Source: SZUA-430 sp031413635 (GTDB lineage Bacteria > Pseudomonadota > Alphaproteobacteria > Micropepsales > Micropepsaceae). Taken from it: a stretch of DNA of 64,000 nucleotides. The position numbers and the translations under genes are program-made. Below the pieces are notes generated by a model. It saw only the letters and a program-made list of their open reading frames with translations. It ran no database searches and was not told the origin of the DNA. The stretch is from NCBI GenBank assembly GCA_031413635.1, contig JANOFM010000168.1:10473-74472 (forward strand), given 5' to 3'. Every line of letters begins with the position of its first letter. Position 1 is the stretch's first letter. This document shows, piece after piece, positions 25,605 through 33,817 of this stretch.

Positions 25605-26291
25605 TTAGGCGGCCTGTGTCGATGCGGCTTCGGTGTTGCGCGCTTGGAGCTTCTGCGCGAGATCGCGGCCGACGACGCGATGGATGGCGACCGCGACGAG
25701 ATCATCCGTTTCGACAAGCTTGCGCAGTTTTTCCATGTCGAAGATGAAGGCGCGCATGGTGTGTTCGACGGTGACGGTCGCGGAAGCCGGGTTGCCGGAG
25801 ACGAACGCCATCTCGCCGACGAAGGCGCCGCCGCGGAGATGGGCGACGATGTTGCCTTGTGTTTCGACCGCGGCTTGGCCGTTGCAAATTAGGATCAGTT
25901 CGGCAACCGGTTCGCCTTCGCGCGTCAGCACCGTGCCGTGCTCGAGCAAGCGCCACGCGCCAGCAGTGACCAGACGCGACAATTGCGTGTCGCTGAAACC
26001 GGCGAACACGCCCTGGCGCAGGAGGTGAGCGTGTTCCATGCGCTTGAACTTTCGGCCTTCCGCCGCGAGCCAGTACATCTGGTAGAGATTGATTGCGATA
26101 AAGACGACATCCCAGCCGATGCCCGCATGCATCGCGCCGCCCGACATCTGGAAATAAACGATCTCGAGCGACAGGCCGAACACCGCCGTGACGCGCAGCC
26201 AATAAATGTTGGTCAGATAGTAAGAGATCGCGATCAGGACATACGACACATGCCCCGGCACATCCGCCCAGATGAAGGGTATTTCGCTCAT
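25605..26291 (-). CDS. Popeye-like membrane protein with cyclic nucleotide-binding domain
   Basis: A 228-residue protein. Three hydrophobic segments occupy residues 10-75 (HVSYVLIAISYYLTNIYWLR, a second short span, then WDVVFIAINLYQMYWLAAEG). A cyclic nucleotide-binding domain follows from about 90 to 205, with LTREGEPVAELILICNGQAA and the phosphate-cassette-like RGGAFVGEMAFVSGNPASAT. This order matches bacterial Popeye-domain proteins. It probably senses cAMP or a related nucleotide at the inner membrane. It starts 18 bases after the stop of the alcohol dehydrogenase gene, so they may be co-transcribed. Confidence 0.82.
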   Translation of the reverse strand: MSEIPFIWADVPGHVSYVLIAISYYLTNIYWLRVTAVFGLSLEIVYFQMSGGAMHAGIGWDVVFIAINLYQMYWLAAEGRKFKRMEHAHLLRQGVFAGFSDTQLSRLVTAGAWRLLEHGTVLTREGEPVAELILICNGQAAVETQGNIVAHLRGGAFVGEMAFVSGNPASATVTVEHTMRAFIFDMEKLRKLVETDDLVAVAIHRVVGRDLAQKLQARNTEAASTQAA

Positions 26292-26309
26292 TCGCGCGCC
26301 TCAACTACG

Positions 26310-27338
26310 TTAGATCTCAAGCATCACCTTACACTGGTGGACGGGTTTGCGCAGCGCCTCGAACGCCGCGGGAAGGCCGTCGAGATTAACGACGTCGGTG
26401 ATCATGTGTTCGACATCGACGCGGTCTTTCGTAATCATGTCAATCACATAGTCGAAATCGGCGGGGCGGTAGCCGAGAACGAATTGCAACGTCAGCTCTT
26501 TCACGATGCCCACGAGCGGCAAGATCATGTCCATTTGCTGGCAGACGCCGGCGACGACAATCTTGCAGTTGCGCGGCGCCATCATCATGGTTTCGTTGAT
26601 GAGGCCGGGTGCGCCGACGCATTCGAAGATGATGTCTGGGGCACGGCCCGCGATCGCCTCGACTTGCGGCATCAACGCCTTTGAGGGATCGACGGCATCG
26701 GTGGCGCCGAAGCGGGCCGCCATTTTGGCGCGCAGTTCGGCCTTGTCGCTGACGATGACGTGCCGGGCGCCCAAGAACTTCGCCCAAAGCATCACCGACA
26801 AGCCCACAGGTCCGGCCCCGATGACAAGCACCGTCGCGCCGCGTTCCATTTGGGCTTTGTCGACGGCGTGAAGTCCGACGGCTAGCGGTTCGATCATCGC
26901 GCCTTCGTGGAAGGTGACGATGCCGGGCAAGCGGTGGGCGCCGGTGGCGCCGATGCGCACGAACTCGGCGTAAGCGCCGTGACTTTGCCCGAGCCCGACG
27001 CCGACGCCCTTCTCACATACGCCGAACCCGGTACCGGCGTTGCGGCAGCCCGCGCATTCGCCGCAATAAATGTAAGGAAAGCCCGCGACGCGTTCGCCGA
27101 CCTTCCATTGCCCCTTCACGGCGGACCCGACTTCCATGACTTCGCCGGCGAACTCGTGGCCCATCACCGCGCCCGAAGGCATGGGCTGCACCGACGTGGC
27201 CTCGGTCATGTGCAGATCGGAGCCGCAGACGCCGCAGTTCCTGACTTTCAGTATTAGGTCTGTGGGACCACATTGCGGGTTGGCAATGGTTTCAATGGCA
27301 AGAGGCTTGCCGATTTCCTTGAAGACGGCAGCGCGCAT
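26310..27338 (-). CDS. Zinc-dependent alcohol dehydrogenase (MDR superfamily)
   Basis: A 342-residue dehydrogenase. Catalytic zinc ligands: Cys in NCGVCGSDLH and the motif GHEFAGEVMEVGS. The structural-zinc cysteines sit in YCGECAGCRNAGTGFGVCEK. The Rossmann motif is VLVIGAGPVGLSVMLWAKFLG. Oxidises a secondary or sugar alcohol with NAD(P). ATG 27338 has a gaggg Shine-Dalgarno; an ATG 12 bases upstream lacks one. Divergent from the flavin monooxygenase gene across a palindrome. Confidence 0.93.
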   Translation of the reverse strand: MRAAVFKEIGKPLAIETIANPQCGPTDLILKVRNCGVCGSDLHMTEATSVQPMPSGAVMGHEFAGEVMEVGSAVKGQWKVGERVAGFPYIYCGECAGCRNAGTGFGVCEKGVGVGLGQSHGAYAEFVRIGATGAHRLPGIVTFHEGAMIEPLAVGLHAVDKAQMERGATVLVIGAGPVGLSVMLWAKFLGARHVIVSDKAELRAKMAARFGATDAVDPSKALMPQVEAIAGRAPDIIFECVGAPGLINETMMMAPRNCKIVVAGVCQQMDMILPLVGIVKELTLQFVLGYRPADFDYVIDMITKDRVDVEHMITDVVNLDGLPAAFEALRKPVHQCKVMLEI

Positions 27339-27372
27339 AGGAGCCCTCATCGGTTGTCAATGTTGTGTGTGG

Positions 27373-27387
27373 CTGACAATATGTCAG
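27373..27387. promoter_or_regulatory. Palindromic operator between divergent genes
   Basis: The 87-base gap between the dehydrogenase and the luciferase-like gene contains CTGAC-aatat-GTCAG, and a longer-range TTGTCA/TGACAA pair overlaps it. The symmetry is typical of TetR- or GntR-type operators. The regulator is not identified; the TGAC/GTCA half-sites resemble those of the TetR operator at 32205. Confidence 0.45.
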
Positions 27388-27425
27388 TCATCCAGCCATT
27401 GCCACTGTCACCAAAGGACCATCGC

Positions 27426-28601
27426 ATGACGATCAAACTGCGTAACGGAATTTTCCTGGCGCCTTTCCATCCGATCGACGAAGACCCAACGCTTTGCATT
27501 CATCGCGATCTGGAACTGATCGAGTATTTGGATCGTTTGGGTTATGACGAGGCGTGGGTCGGCGAGCATCATTCGGCGGGGTATGAAATCATCGCGTCGC
27601 CGGAGCTGTTCATCGCGGCGGCTGCGGAACGGACGAAGCGCATCAGGCTCGGCACCGGCGTCGTCTCGTTGCCCTATCACAATCCGCTGACGGTCGCTAA
27701 CCGCATGATCCAGCTCGATCATCAAACGCGCGGACGCGTGATGTTCGGCGTCGGTCCGGGGCTGTTGCCGTCGGATGCGTTTCAAATGGGCATCGACCCC
27801 AATACGCAGCGCGACCGCATGGTCGAGGCGATCGACGTGATCCTGAAGTTGTTCGCGGGCGAGCGGGTGACGAAGAAGAGCGAGTGGTTCAACCTGTCGA
27901 ATGCAATTTCGCAGTTGCGTCCCTACACGTGGCCGCATCCGGAAATTTGCGTGGCTTCGAGCGTGACGCCGTCGGGCGGCAAGCTCGCGGGCAAGCACGG
28001 CTTCGGCATGTTGTGCGTGGCGGCGACGCAGACTGGCGGCTACGACGCCCTCGGCATCAATTGGAAGATCGCAAACGACGTCGCCGCGGAGAACGGGCGG
28101 AAGATGGATCCGGAAAAGCTGCGTCTCGTCGGCCCGTTGCATATCGCCGAGACCAAGCAGCAGGCGATGGACAACATCCGCCATGGCTTCCACAAATGGG
28201 CGGAGTACTTCTCGAAGATCAATCCGGCGGGCGCGACGCAAGACAAGACTGTCGATCCGCTCGAGCAGGGCATCAAGGACGGCGTCATCATCATCGGGAC
28301 GCCGGACGATGCCGTCGCGCAGATCAAGCGGCTGCAGGCCAAGCAAGGCGAGTTCGGTTGCTTTCTGCAATTGGCGCATAACTGGGCGAGTTTCGAGAAC
28401 ACGAAAAAATCCTACGAGCTGTGGCAGCGGCACGTAACGCCCGTCCTCAATGGCGCGAACGTCAACCGCGCCGACAGCTACCACGACGCCGGCGTTCATT
28501 CGGAGAAGTACATCGGCGCGGCCGTCGGTGCCGCTATGGCGACAATCCAAAAACACGCAATCGAACAGGCGACGAAAGACAAGAAGAGCGCCGCCGAATG
28601 A
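27426..28601 (+). CDS. LLM-class flavin-dependent monooxygenase
   Basis: A 391-residue bacterial luciferase-like protein. The N-terminal NGIFLAPFHPIDEDPTLCIH, the EAWVGEHHSAGYEIIASPEL motif and IRLGTGVVSLPYHNPLTVAN define the class; GVGPGLLPSDAFQMGIDP resembles limonene-1,2-monooxygenase-type members. It uses reduced flavin from a separate reductase. Followed 12 bases later by the GFA-fold gene, so probably one transcript. Confidence 0.9.
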   Translation: MTIKLRNGIFLAPFHPIDEDPTLCIHRDLELIEYLDRLGYDEAWVGEHHSAGYEIIASPELFIAAAAERTKRIRLGTGVVSLPYHNPLTVANRMIQLDHQTRGRVMFGVGPGLLPSDAFQMGIDPNTQRDRMVEAIDVILKLFAGERVTKKSEWFNLSNAISQLRPYTWPHPEICVASSVTPSGGKLAGKHGFGMLCVAATQTGGYDALGINWKIANDVAAENGRKMDPEKLRLVGPLHIAETKQQAMDNIRHGFHKWAEYFSKINPAGATQDKTVDPLEQGIKDGVIIIGTPDDAVAQIKRLQAKQGEFGCFLQLAHNWASFENTKKSYELWQRHVTPVLNGANVNRADSYHDAGVHSEKYIGAAVGAAMATIQKHAIEQATKDKKSAAE

Positions 28602-28613
28602 AGGACTGAGGAC

Positions 28614-29045
28614 ATGGCCGGCATGATCGCTTACCGGGGCGGGTGCCATTGCGGCGCGCTCCTCGTCACATTCGAAACGACGCAGGCACCCGCGTCCATG
28701 CAGCGCCGGGCCTGCCAGTGCTCGTTCTGCCGAGCGCATGGCGCCTTGACTGCGAGCGATCCCGACGGCGCGTTGCGCTTCGATGCCGAGGCGGGCGCGC
28801 TGGTCCGATATCGTTTCGGATTGAAGACCGCGGATTTCCTGATCTGCGCGCGATGCGGCGTTTACGTCGGCGCGGTGCACGGCGCGGACGACGACATGTG
28901 GGGTATCGTCAACGTGAGCGCGTTGCACGACCGCCATGCGTTCATCGCGCCGATCATAGACATCAGCTACGACAATGAGACGGTCACGTTGCGAGGCGAC
29001 CGGCGCAAGAAACGCTGGACGCCCGTCGAGGCTTTCAATGTTTAG
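28614..29045 (+). CDS. GFA family zinc-binding protein
   Basis: A 143-residue protein of the GFA (glutathione-dependent formaldehyde-activating-like) fold. Zinc cysteines lie in GGCHCGALLVTF, RACQCSFCRAHGAL and FLICARCGVYVGAV, giving the expected CxC, CxxC and CxxC arrangement. Members bind one or two zinc ions; catalysis is unproven for most. Ends four bases inside the oppositely oriented GNAT gene. Confidence 0.88.
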   Translation: MAGMIAYRGGCHCGALLVTFETTQAPASMQRRACQCSFCRAHGALTASDPDGALRFDAEAGALVRYRFGLKTADFLICARCGVYVGAVHGADDDMWGIVNVSALHDRHAFIAPIIDISYDNETVTLRGDRRKKRWTPVEAFNV

Positions 29046-29482
29046 GATTTCTTGCGTAGATAGATCTCGGGATCAACGCGTTCCATCAGGCGATTGGCGA
29101 TCTTGAGGTGGGCGAAGCCAAACCGCTCATAGAGTCCATGCGCGTCGTGGGTCGCCAATAGCCAACGGCGCAGGCCTTGCAGTTCAGGGTGCGCGACAAC
29201 CGCTTCCATCAGGCGCTTCGACAAACCTTTGCCGCGATGGGCTTCGAGCACGAAGACGTCGGCAAGGTAAGCAAACGTTGCGCGGTCGCTGATGACGCGT
29301 GAGAAGCCGACCTGCCCGTCCTGCGCATGATAGACCGCGAAGTTGAGCGAGTTGGCGATTGCGCGCTCGACGATGTCGCGTGGGATGCCGCGCGACCAAT
29401 AACTCTGTTCGGAGAGCCAGAGATGGATCAATGGAATGTCCAACCGTGCCGGGTCGGTCGAGATTTCGTAGCTGCCTGCCAT
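29042..29482 (-). CDS. GNAT family N-acetyltransferase
   Basis: A 146-residue acetyltransferase. Motif A is VFVLEAHRGKGLSKRLMEAV (RGKGLS), with strand VGFSRVISDRATFAYLADV before it and YERFGFAHL near the end. Resembles the YafP/PhnO-like small GNATs; acceptor unknown. Starts 8 bases downstream of the long-chain acyl-CoA synthetase stop, suggesting co-transcription. Confidence 0.92.
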   Translation of the reverse strand: MAGSYEISTDPARLDIPLIHLWLSEQSYWSRGIPRDIVERAIANSLNFAVYHAQDGQVGFSRVISDRATFAYLADVFVLEAHRGKGLSKRLMEAVVAHPELQGLRRWLLATHDAHGLYERFGFAHLKIANRLMERVDPEIYLRKKS

Positions 29483-29490
29483 GTTCGGTT

Positions 29491-31278
29491 TTACAACCTG
29501 ATCTCGCCCGCCCTGATCCGATCGAAGAGTTCGGGTGTCAGCGGGATGTATTGGCTGTCGACGGGGTCGAGGAAGAAGTGCGGATCATTGACGGTGCGCG
29601 GGTCGTAGCCGTCCTTCACGAGTTCGACCTTGCGGTGTTTGAATGTGCTGGTGACCTCGATTTCCGGCTGCATACGCAGGAAGATCGGGCGTGCGTAAGC
29701 GGCCAAGTTCTTTTCGAGATGGGCTTTGAACTTGGCGAGGTCGAGCGGGGCCGCGGTCACGAGTGCGGCCATACCGGCGCGGCCGTCGGCGCCGGGGACG
29801 AGAACGCCGTAGATGTTGGCTTCCTTGACGCCGGGGAAAACCGAAATCGCTTCGGCGACTTCGCTGGTGGCTACGTTTTCTCCCTTCCAACGAAACGTGT
29901 CACCTATGCGATCGATGAAGTAGAAATAGCCCTGCGCGTCGCGCTTCAGTAGATCGCCGGTGCGGAACCAGGCGTCGCCCTTTTCGAAGACGTCGCGCAA
30001 GATCTTCTTTTCGGTGTCGGTGCCCTTCGAGTAACCCTCGAAGCGGCCGCGATCTTCGTCGATCTTGCCGATCGCTTCGCCCACTTCGCCGGGACCGCAC
30101 TCGATGCAAAAGCTATCGGGCCCGCGAATGGGTTGTTCGCGCTCGATATCGAAGCGGACGAGCCGCGTCTTGAGCGTGTTGCGCAGATAGTTCGGAATGC
30201 GGCCGATCGAGCCGATCTTGCCGTCAAAATTGACCAGCGCGACGTTGCCTTCCGTGGCGCCATAGAATTCGACAATTTGCGGGATTCTGAAGCGCACTTT
30301 GAAGGCAGGCCAAATTTCGGGGCGCAAGCCATTGCCCATCACCACGCGTAATTGGTGCTTGCGCTCGAGGGGATGGGGCGGCGTGTTCAACAGATAACGG
30401 CAGAGCTCTCCAATGTATTCGAACTGCGTGGCGCCGTATTTCGCACAGTCGTCCCAGAACTGGGTCGCGGAGAACTTGCGTCGGATGATGACGGAGCCAC
30501 CCACCGTCAAGGTCGAGCCGATGGCGCAAACGCCGCCGGCCGAGTGATAGAGCGGCAGGACGACATACATACGGTCGCGCTCGGTCGAGCTCATGGCGAC
30601 CGAAAAGCTGTGCATCATCGACTGAATGCGCAGGTGGCTCATGTTGGCGGCCTTGGGCAAGCCGGTGGTGCCGCTGGTATAAATGAAGAAGCACTTGTCA
30701 CCGGCGGTCATTCCGGCGCGCACGTCTTTCGGCAACGGATCGGCACTTTGTCCGTTCAGGCGCTCGTCGAGGTTTTCGGTGCCCTGAACAGCGCCGCCGG
30801 TGGTCCAAACTTGCGGGCGCTCGGCCAAGTCCTTCGTGCTGGTCGCGAAATTTTCGGCGAGTTCGGCACCCAGAACGAGATGTTTGGCGCCGGAGATCGA
30901 CAGGCTGTGGGCCAATGCCTTTTCTTTGAGATTCGTATTGATGAGGGCGACGGTGACGCCGATCTTCACTAGGCCCGTCCAAGCAAAGAGATATTCAGGG
31001 CGATTTTCCATCAGAAGCGCCACCGAATCGCCGCGCTTTAGGCCGATGCTCTGGGCCCAACGCGCATAGCGGTTCGCATGCCCGTCATACTCGCGATAGG
31101 TATAGCGCGTGTCTTCGAACCAAATCGCGACATTGTCAGGCCGCACCCGTGCCCAATGTTCGATGATATCGGCCAGGGTCTTCGGCGAGTGCGGTTTGAG
31201 CTTGCCGACACGGCTCAACAGGCGCCGCATCGGTCCCAGCACCCGTATTTCTCGCGCAATAGCGCCAAATATGCTCAC
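29491..31278 (-). CDS. Long-chain acyl-CoA synthetase (FATP/FadD6-like)
   Basis: A 595-residue ligase of the very-long-chain acyl-CoA synthetase / fatty-acid transport protein branch. Motifs: FIYTSGTTGLPKAANMSH, FYGATEGNVALVNFDGKIGS, and FIDRIGDTFRWKGENVATSE; these last two are branch-specific. It activates long-chain fatty acids at the membrane. The start is a GTG at 31278; there is no strong Shine-Dalgarno. Divergent from the TusA-like gene. Confidence 0.93.
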   Translation of the reverse strand: MSIFGAIAREIRVLGPMRRLLSRVGKLKPHSPKTLADIIEHWARVRPDNVAIWFEDTRYTYREYDGHANRYARWAQSIGLKRGDSVALLMENRPEYLFAWTGLVKIGVTVALINTNLKEKALAHSLSISGAKHLVLGAELAENFATSTKDLAERPQVWTTGGAVQGTENLDERLNGQSADPLPKDVRAGMTAGDKCFFIYTSGTTGLPKAANMSHLRIQSMMHSFSVAMSSTERDRMYVVLPLYHSAGGVCAIGSTLTVGGSVIIRRKFSATQFWDDCAKYGATQFEYIGELCRYLLNTPPHPLERKHQLRVVMGNGLRPEIWPAFKVRFRIPQIVEFYGATEGNVALVNFDGKIGSIGRIPNYLRNTLKTRLVRFDIEREQPIRGPDSFCIECGPGEVGEAIGKIDEDRGRFEGYSKGTDTEKKILRDVFEKGDAWFRTGDLLKRDAQGYFYFIDRIGDTFRWKGENVATSEVAEAISVFPGVKEANIYGVLVPGADGRAGMAALVTAAPLDLAKFKAHLEKNLAAYARPIFLRMQPEIEVTSTFKHRKVELVKDGYDPRTVNDPHFFLDPVDSQYIPLTPELFDRIRAGEIRL

Positions 31279-31401
31279 TCAGAGTGCCCCTGCTCGCTCG
31301 ACTTGAGCAAATATCTCCCGCATTTGTTTAAGAAACGAACACCACGCTCGCCGTCAATGCGGCGAGCGGTCATGGAGCGGAAGAATTGGGGCGGAAGAAT
31401 T

Positions 31402-31680
31402 ATGAAGCCTGTTGATCTCGATGAACTCTGGCAAGCGGCGCAGACCCTGGATTTGACCGGGCTAAAATGTCCGATGCCGGCGCTGATCGCCGCGAGGGCC
31501 TTGCGTGATTCGCCTCACGGCACTGCGATCGCAGTGAGAGTGACCGACCCGCTGGCGCCGCTGGATCTTCGTCACCTCTGCGACAAGGAGGGTCATACGG
31601 TCTTGGCGGAACGCAAAAACGAGAACGGGGCCCTGCTTCTCATCAGAAGCCGGCCCCGCGGGTCGTTTTCAGCGGACTAA
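31402..31680 (+). CDS. TusA-family sulfur carrier protein
   Basis: A 92-residue protein with the TusA fold. The active cysteine lies in the hallmark LDLTGLKCPMPALIAARALR (CPxP). It has an N-terminal extension of about 15 residues relative to short TusA proteins. TusA family members carry persulfide sulfur for tRNA thiolation, molybdenum cofactor or sulfur metabolism; which applies here is not evident. ATG 31402 follows a weak ribosome site. Its stop is one base from the end of the opposing small gene. Confidence 0.9.
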   Translation: MKPVDLDELWQAAQTLDLTGLKCPMPALIAARALRDSPHGTAIAVRVTDPLAPLDLRHLCDKEGHTVLAERKNENGALLLIRSRPRGSFSAD

Positions 31681-31681
31681 C

Positions 31682-31777
31682 TTAAGCGATCGGCGTACCG
31701 AGCATGAGCACCATGACGCCGACATACGCGGCAATCGCCAAGGCCGACCACTGGATGACTGTCGTTAGGGTTTGCAT
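31682..31777 (-). CDS. Small hydrophobic protein, 31 residues (tandem copy B)
   Basis: Translation starts MQTLTTVIQWSALAIAAYVG and ends with VMVLMLGTPIA: one transmembrane helix with almost no charge. The ATG is preceded by a strong Shine-Dalgarno (aggaga) at ideal spacing. Copy A just upstream shares the M-x-TLT-(3-4)-WSA-x-AI-x-x-Y pattern, so the two are probably paralogues, which strongly favours real coding. Function unknown; small inner-membrane proteins often modulate transporters or kinases. Confidence 0.7.
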   Translation of the reverse strand: MQTLTTVIQWSALAIAAYVGVMVLMLGTPIA

Positions 31778-31859
31778 TTTTGTCTCCTGTTTCCTGCTTT
31801 GGGTTGTCCCGCCGCGAGGGCGGTATCCCGGGGTGAAATCTGTTTTGCGGCCGACGGTC

Positions 31860-31964
31860 TTAGGCGAGGCTGGCCACGGCTTGGACCGGAAGAGCCAGCG
31901 AAAGGGCCGTGTAGAGCGTGATCGCGACGGCCGACCATTCGAGCATCACGGTTAGAGTTCTCAT
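31860..31964 (-). CDS. Small hydrophobic protein, 34 residues (tandem copy A)
   Basis: Translation starts MRTLTVMLEWSAVAITLYTA and continues LSLALPVQAVASLA: a single hydrophobic helix. A textbook Shine-Dalgarno (gaggaga) lies 8 bases before the ATG. The intercistronic 82 bases to copy B hold a small CCGCC/GGCGG hairpin. The tail could also be read as a signal peptide (VQA-VA), but nothing follows. Divergent from the TetR efflux operon. Confidence 0.7.
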   Translation of the reverse strand: MRTLTVMLEWSAVAITLYTALSLALPVQAVASLA

Positions 31965-32234
31965 CGCGGTCTCTCCTCTTTCTGTCCGGACCCGTCTGCT
32001 TCAGCAAAGGTCCGGCCTTCTTCGGAGCTTGATGTACTAGTATGTTGTTCGTACTACTGATAATTCAACTGCATAGATTGCATGATAGGTCTGCACTACG
32101 CGCATGGCTCATCGGTGTGTCAGAAAAATTGTTTTGAATCAGATGGTTAGATATTTCGTGTTGATGGCCCACCGTTAATCTTGTTCACGTCACTGAGAGA
32201 TGATAATAAATGACTGGTCAGTTATTTTTGTGCG
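31965..32234. promoter_or_regulatory. Shared intergenic region of the small-protein pair and the TetR operon
   Basis: 270 AT-rich bases. In the leader of the small-protein mRNA a stem CCGGACC (31986-31992) / GGTCCGG (32009-32015) sits just upstream of the Shine-Dalgarno. A GTACTA direct repeat occurs at 32034-32039 and 32051-32056, around a plausible minus-strand -10. A minus-strand TTGAAT (32063-32068) could be its -35. The TetR operator lies at the other end. Confidence 0.5.
32205..32226. promoter_or_regulatory. TetR operator palindrome
   Basis: AATAAATGAC-TG-GTCAGTTATT is a 22-base palindrome with a single mismatch, ending 8 bases before the TetR ATG. Position and symmetry make it the probable autoregulatory operator; binding would block the operon's own promoter or translation start. 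Confidence 0.75.
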
Positions 32235-32873
32235 ATGAACCAGACGACAACATCTCAGCGATGGAAACGCCGCAAGGAGGCCAGACCGGCCGAGCTGTTG
32301 GACGCGGCGGTAAGCGTGTTTGCGGAGAAGGGTTTTGCCGCGGCACGGCTTGACGACATCGCCGCGCGCGCCGGCGTCAGCAAGGGCACGATCTACCTCT
32401 ATTACGACAGCAAGGAAGCCATTCTACGCGCGTTGATCAAAGCGATCCCGGTGGCACGGGTCGAAAGCATCGCGCAACTGGCCGCGACGGATGCCGGTCC
32501 GGCCGATGCAACCTTGCGCAAAGTTCTTCAGCTGGTCGGTGCGGCGATGCGCGATCCGATGCTGATCCAGTTCCCGCGACTGGTGATCGGCGAGAGCGGG
32601 AATTTTCCCTGGATCGCGGAGACCTATCGCCGAGAAGTTATCAGCCGCGGCATCGCGATCTTCAGCGGCATCATCGGCAAAGGGATCGAAGAGCGGCGCT
32701 TTCGTGCCGTGGATCCAAGACACGCGGCGTTCGCCGCGATGGCGCCGATGCTGTTCGTCGCGATCTGGCGCACGACATTCGAACGTTTCGATGACGTTCC
32801 ACTCGAGGCACAAGGCCTCATCGATCAGCACATCGAGACGTTTGTCAGGGGGCTTTTGCGCGAGGGCGTGTGA
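32235..32873 (+). CDS. TetR/AcrR family regulator
   Basis: A 212-residue repressor. The helix-turn-helix is ARLDDIAARAGVSKGTIYLY followed by YDSKEAILRALIK, typical of TetR. The C-terminal ligand domain resembles the TetR_C_7/AefR-like group. It probably represses itself and the downstream ABC efflux genes through the adjacent palindrome until an inducer binds, comparable to the YbiH/CecR-ybh arrangement of enterobacteria. Its TGA overlaps the next ATG by one base. Confidence 0.93.
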   Translation: MNQTTTSQRWKRRKEARPAELLDAAVSVFAEKGFAAARLDDIAARAGVSKGTIYLYYDSKEAILRALIKAIPVARVESIAQLAATDAGPADATLRKVLQLVGAAMRDPMLIQFPRLVIGESGNFPWIAETYRREVISRGIAIFSGIIGKGIEERRFRAVDPRHAAFAAMAPMLFVAIWRTTFERFDDVPLEAQGLIDQHIETFVRGLLREGV

Positions 32874-33817
32874 TGCGGAAGATGGGTTCGTCGTTGATGT
32901 TCGCGGCTTTGGCGATCTCGGGTTGCCAGGAAGCGCCGGCGCCGGCCGCGAACGGATATGCGGAAGGCGAATATGTTTATGTCGCGGCACCCGAAGGCGG
33001 TTGGGTCACGCAAATGCTTGTCGTGCGCGGAGCGCAGGTCAAGGTTGGCGATGCTTTGTTCACGCTCGATGCCGAGGCGCAAATGGCGCAACGCGATCAA
33101 GCGGCGTCCCAGGTCGCGCAAGCGCAGTCGCAACTTGCCAATGCTCGGAAAGGACGCCGGCCGGACGAGATTGCCGCGATTGAGGCGTCGCTGATGCAGG
33201 CCAAAGCCAATCGGACGCTGACAGACAACGATCTGAAGCGGGCGGAAGAGTTGAAGCAGCGAGGTTTTGTTTCGCAGAGCGTGCTGGACGCCAAACGTGC
33301 GCTGCGCGATGCGTCCGCCCAAGAGGTGAAACAGGTCGAAGCCAATCTGGCGCTGGCGCGTAAAGGCGCGCGCAGCGACGAACTTGCGGCGGCGCAGGCC
33401 AATCTCGACGCCGCCAAAGCTGCGTTGGCGCGCGCCGAATACGGATTGAGTCAACGGCGCGTGCTGTCGAAAGTCGCGGGCCGGGTCGAAGACACGCTCA
33501 GGCGTGCGGGCGAATTCGTCCAGCCCGGAGGTGCCGTCGTTCAATTGTTGCCGCCGGAGAACATCAAGGTGCGCTTCTTCGTGCCCGAAGCGGCACGTTC
33601 AAAGCTGAGCGTCGGCCGCGAGATCGGCATGGGTTGCGACGGATGCGCGAAAGGTATGAAAGCGCGCATCACCTTCATCGCTTCGGACGCCGAGTTTACG
33701 CCGCCCATCATTTATAGCATCGGCTCGCGCGAGAAATTGGTGTGGATGGTCGAGGCGGTGCCGACAAACGACGCGCGGCTAAGCCCGGGGCAGCCGGTCG
33801 ACGTGATCTTGCCGTGA
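32873..33817 (+). CDS. HlyD-family adaptor, predicted lipoprotein
   Basis: A 314-residue periplasmic adaptor. The N-terminus MRKMGSSLMFAALAISGCQE has a lipobox with Cys18, so it is probably lipid-anchored and not held by a transmembrane helix. The lipoyl half near residues 35-65 is YVYVAAPEGGWVTQMLVVRG; a long Ala/Gln-rich coiled coil follows (about 65-195); the second half is SQRRVLSKVAGRVEDTLRRA. It resembles YbhG. Stop overlaps the GTG start of the ATPase. Confidence 0.9.
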   Translation: MRKMGSSLMFAALAISGCQEAPAPAANGYAEGEYVYVAAPEGGWVTQMLVVRGAQVKVGDALFTLDAEAQMAQRDQAASQVAQAQSQLANARKGRRPDEIAAIEASLMQAKANRTLTDNDLKRAEELKQRGFVSQSVLDAKRALRDASAQEVKQVEANLALARKGARSDELAAAQANLDAAKAALARAEYGLSQRRVLSKVAGRVEDTLRRAGEFVQPGGAVVQLLPPENIKVRFFVPEAARSKLSVGREIGMGCDGCAKGMKARITFIASDAEFTPPIIYSIGSREKLVWMVEAVPTNDARLSPGQPVDVILP

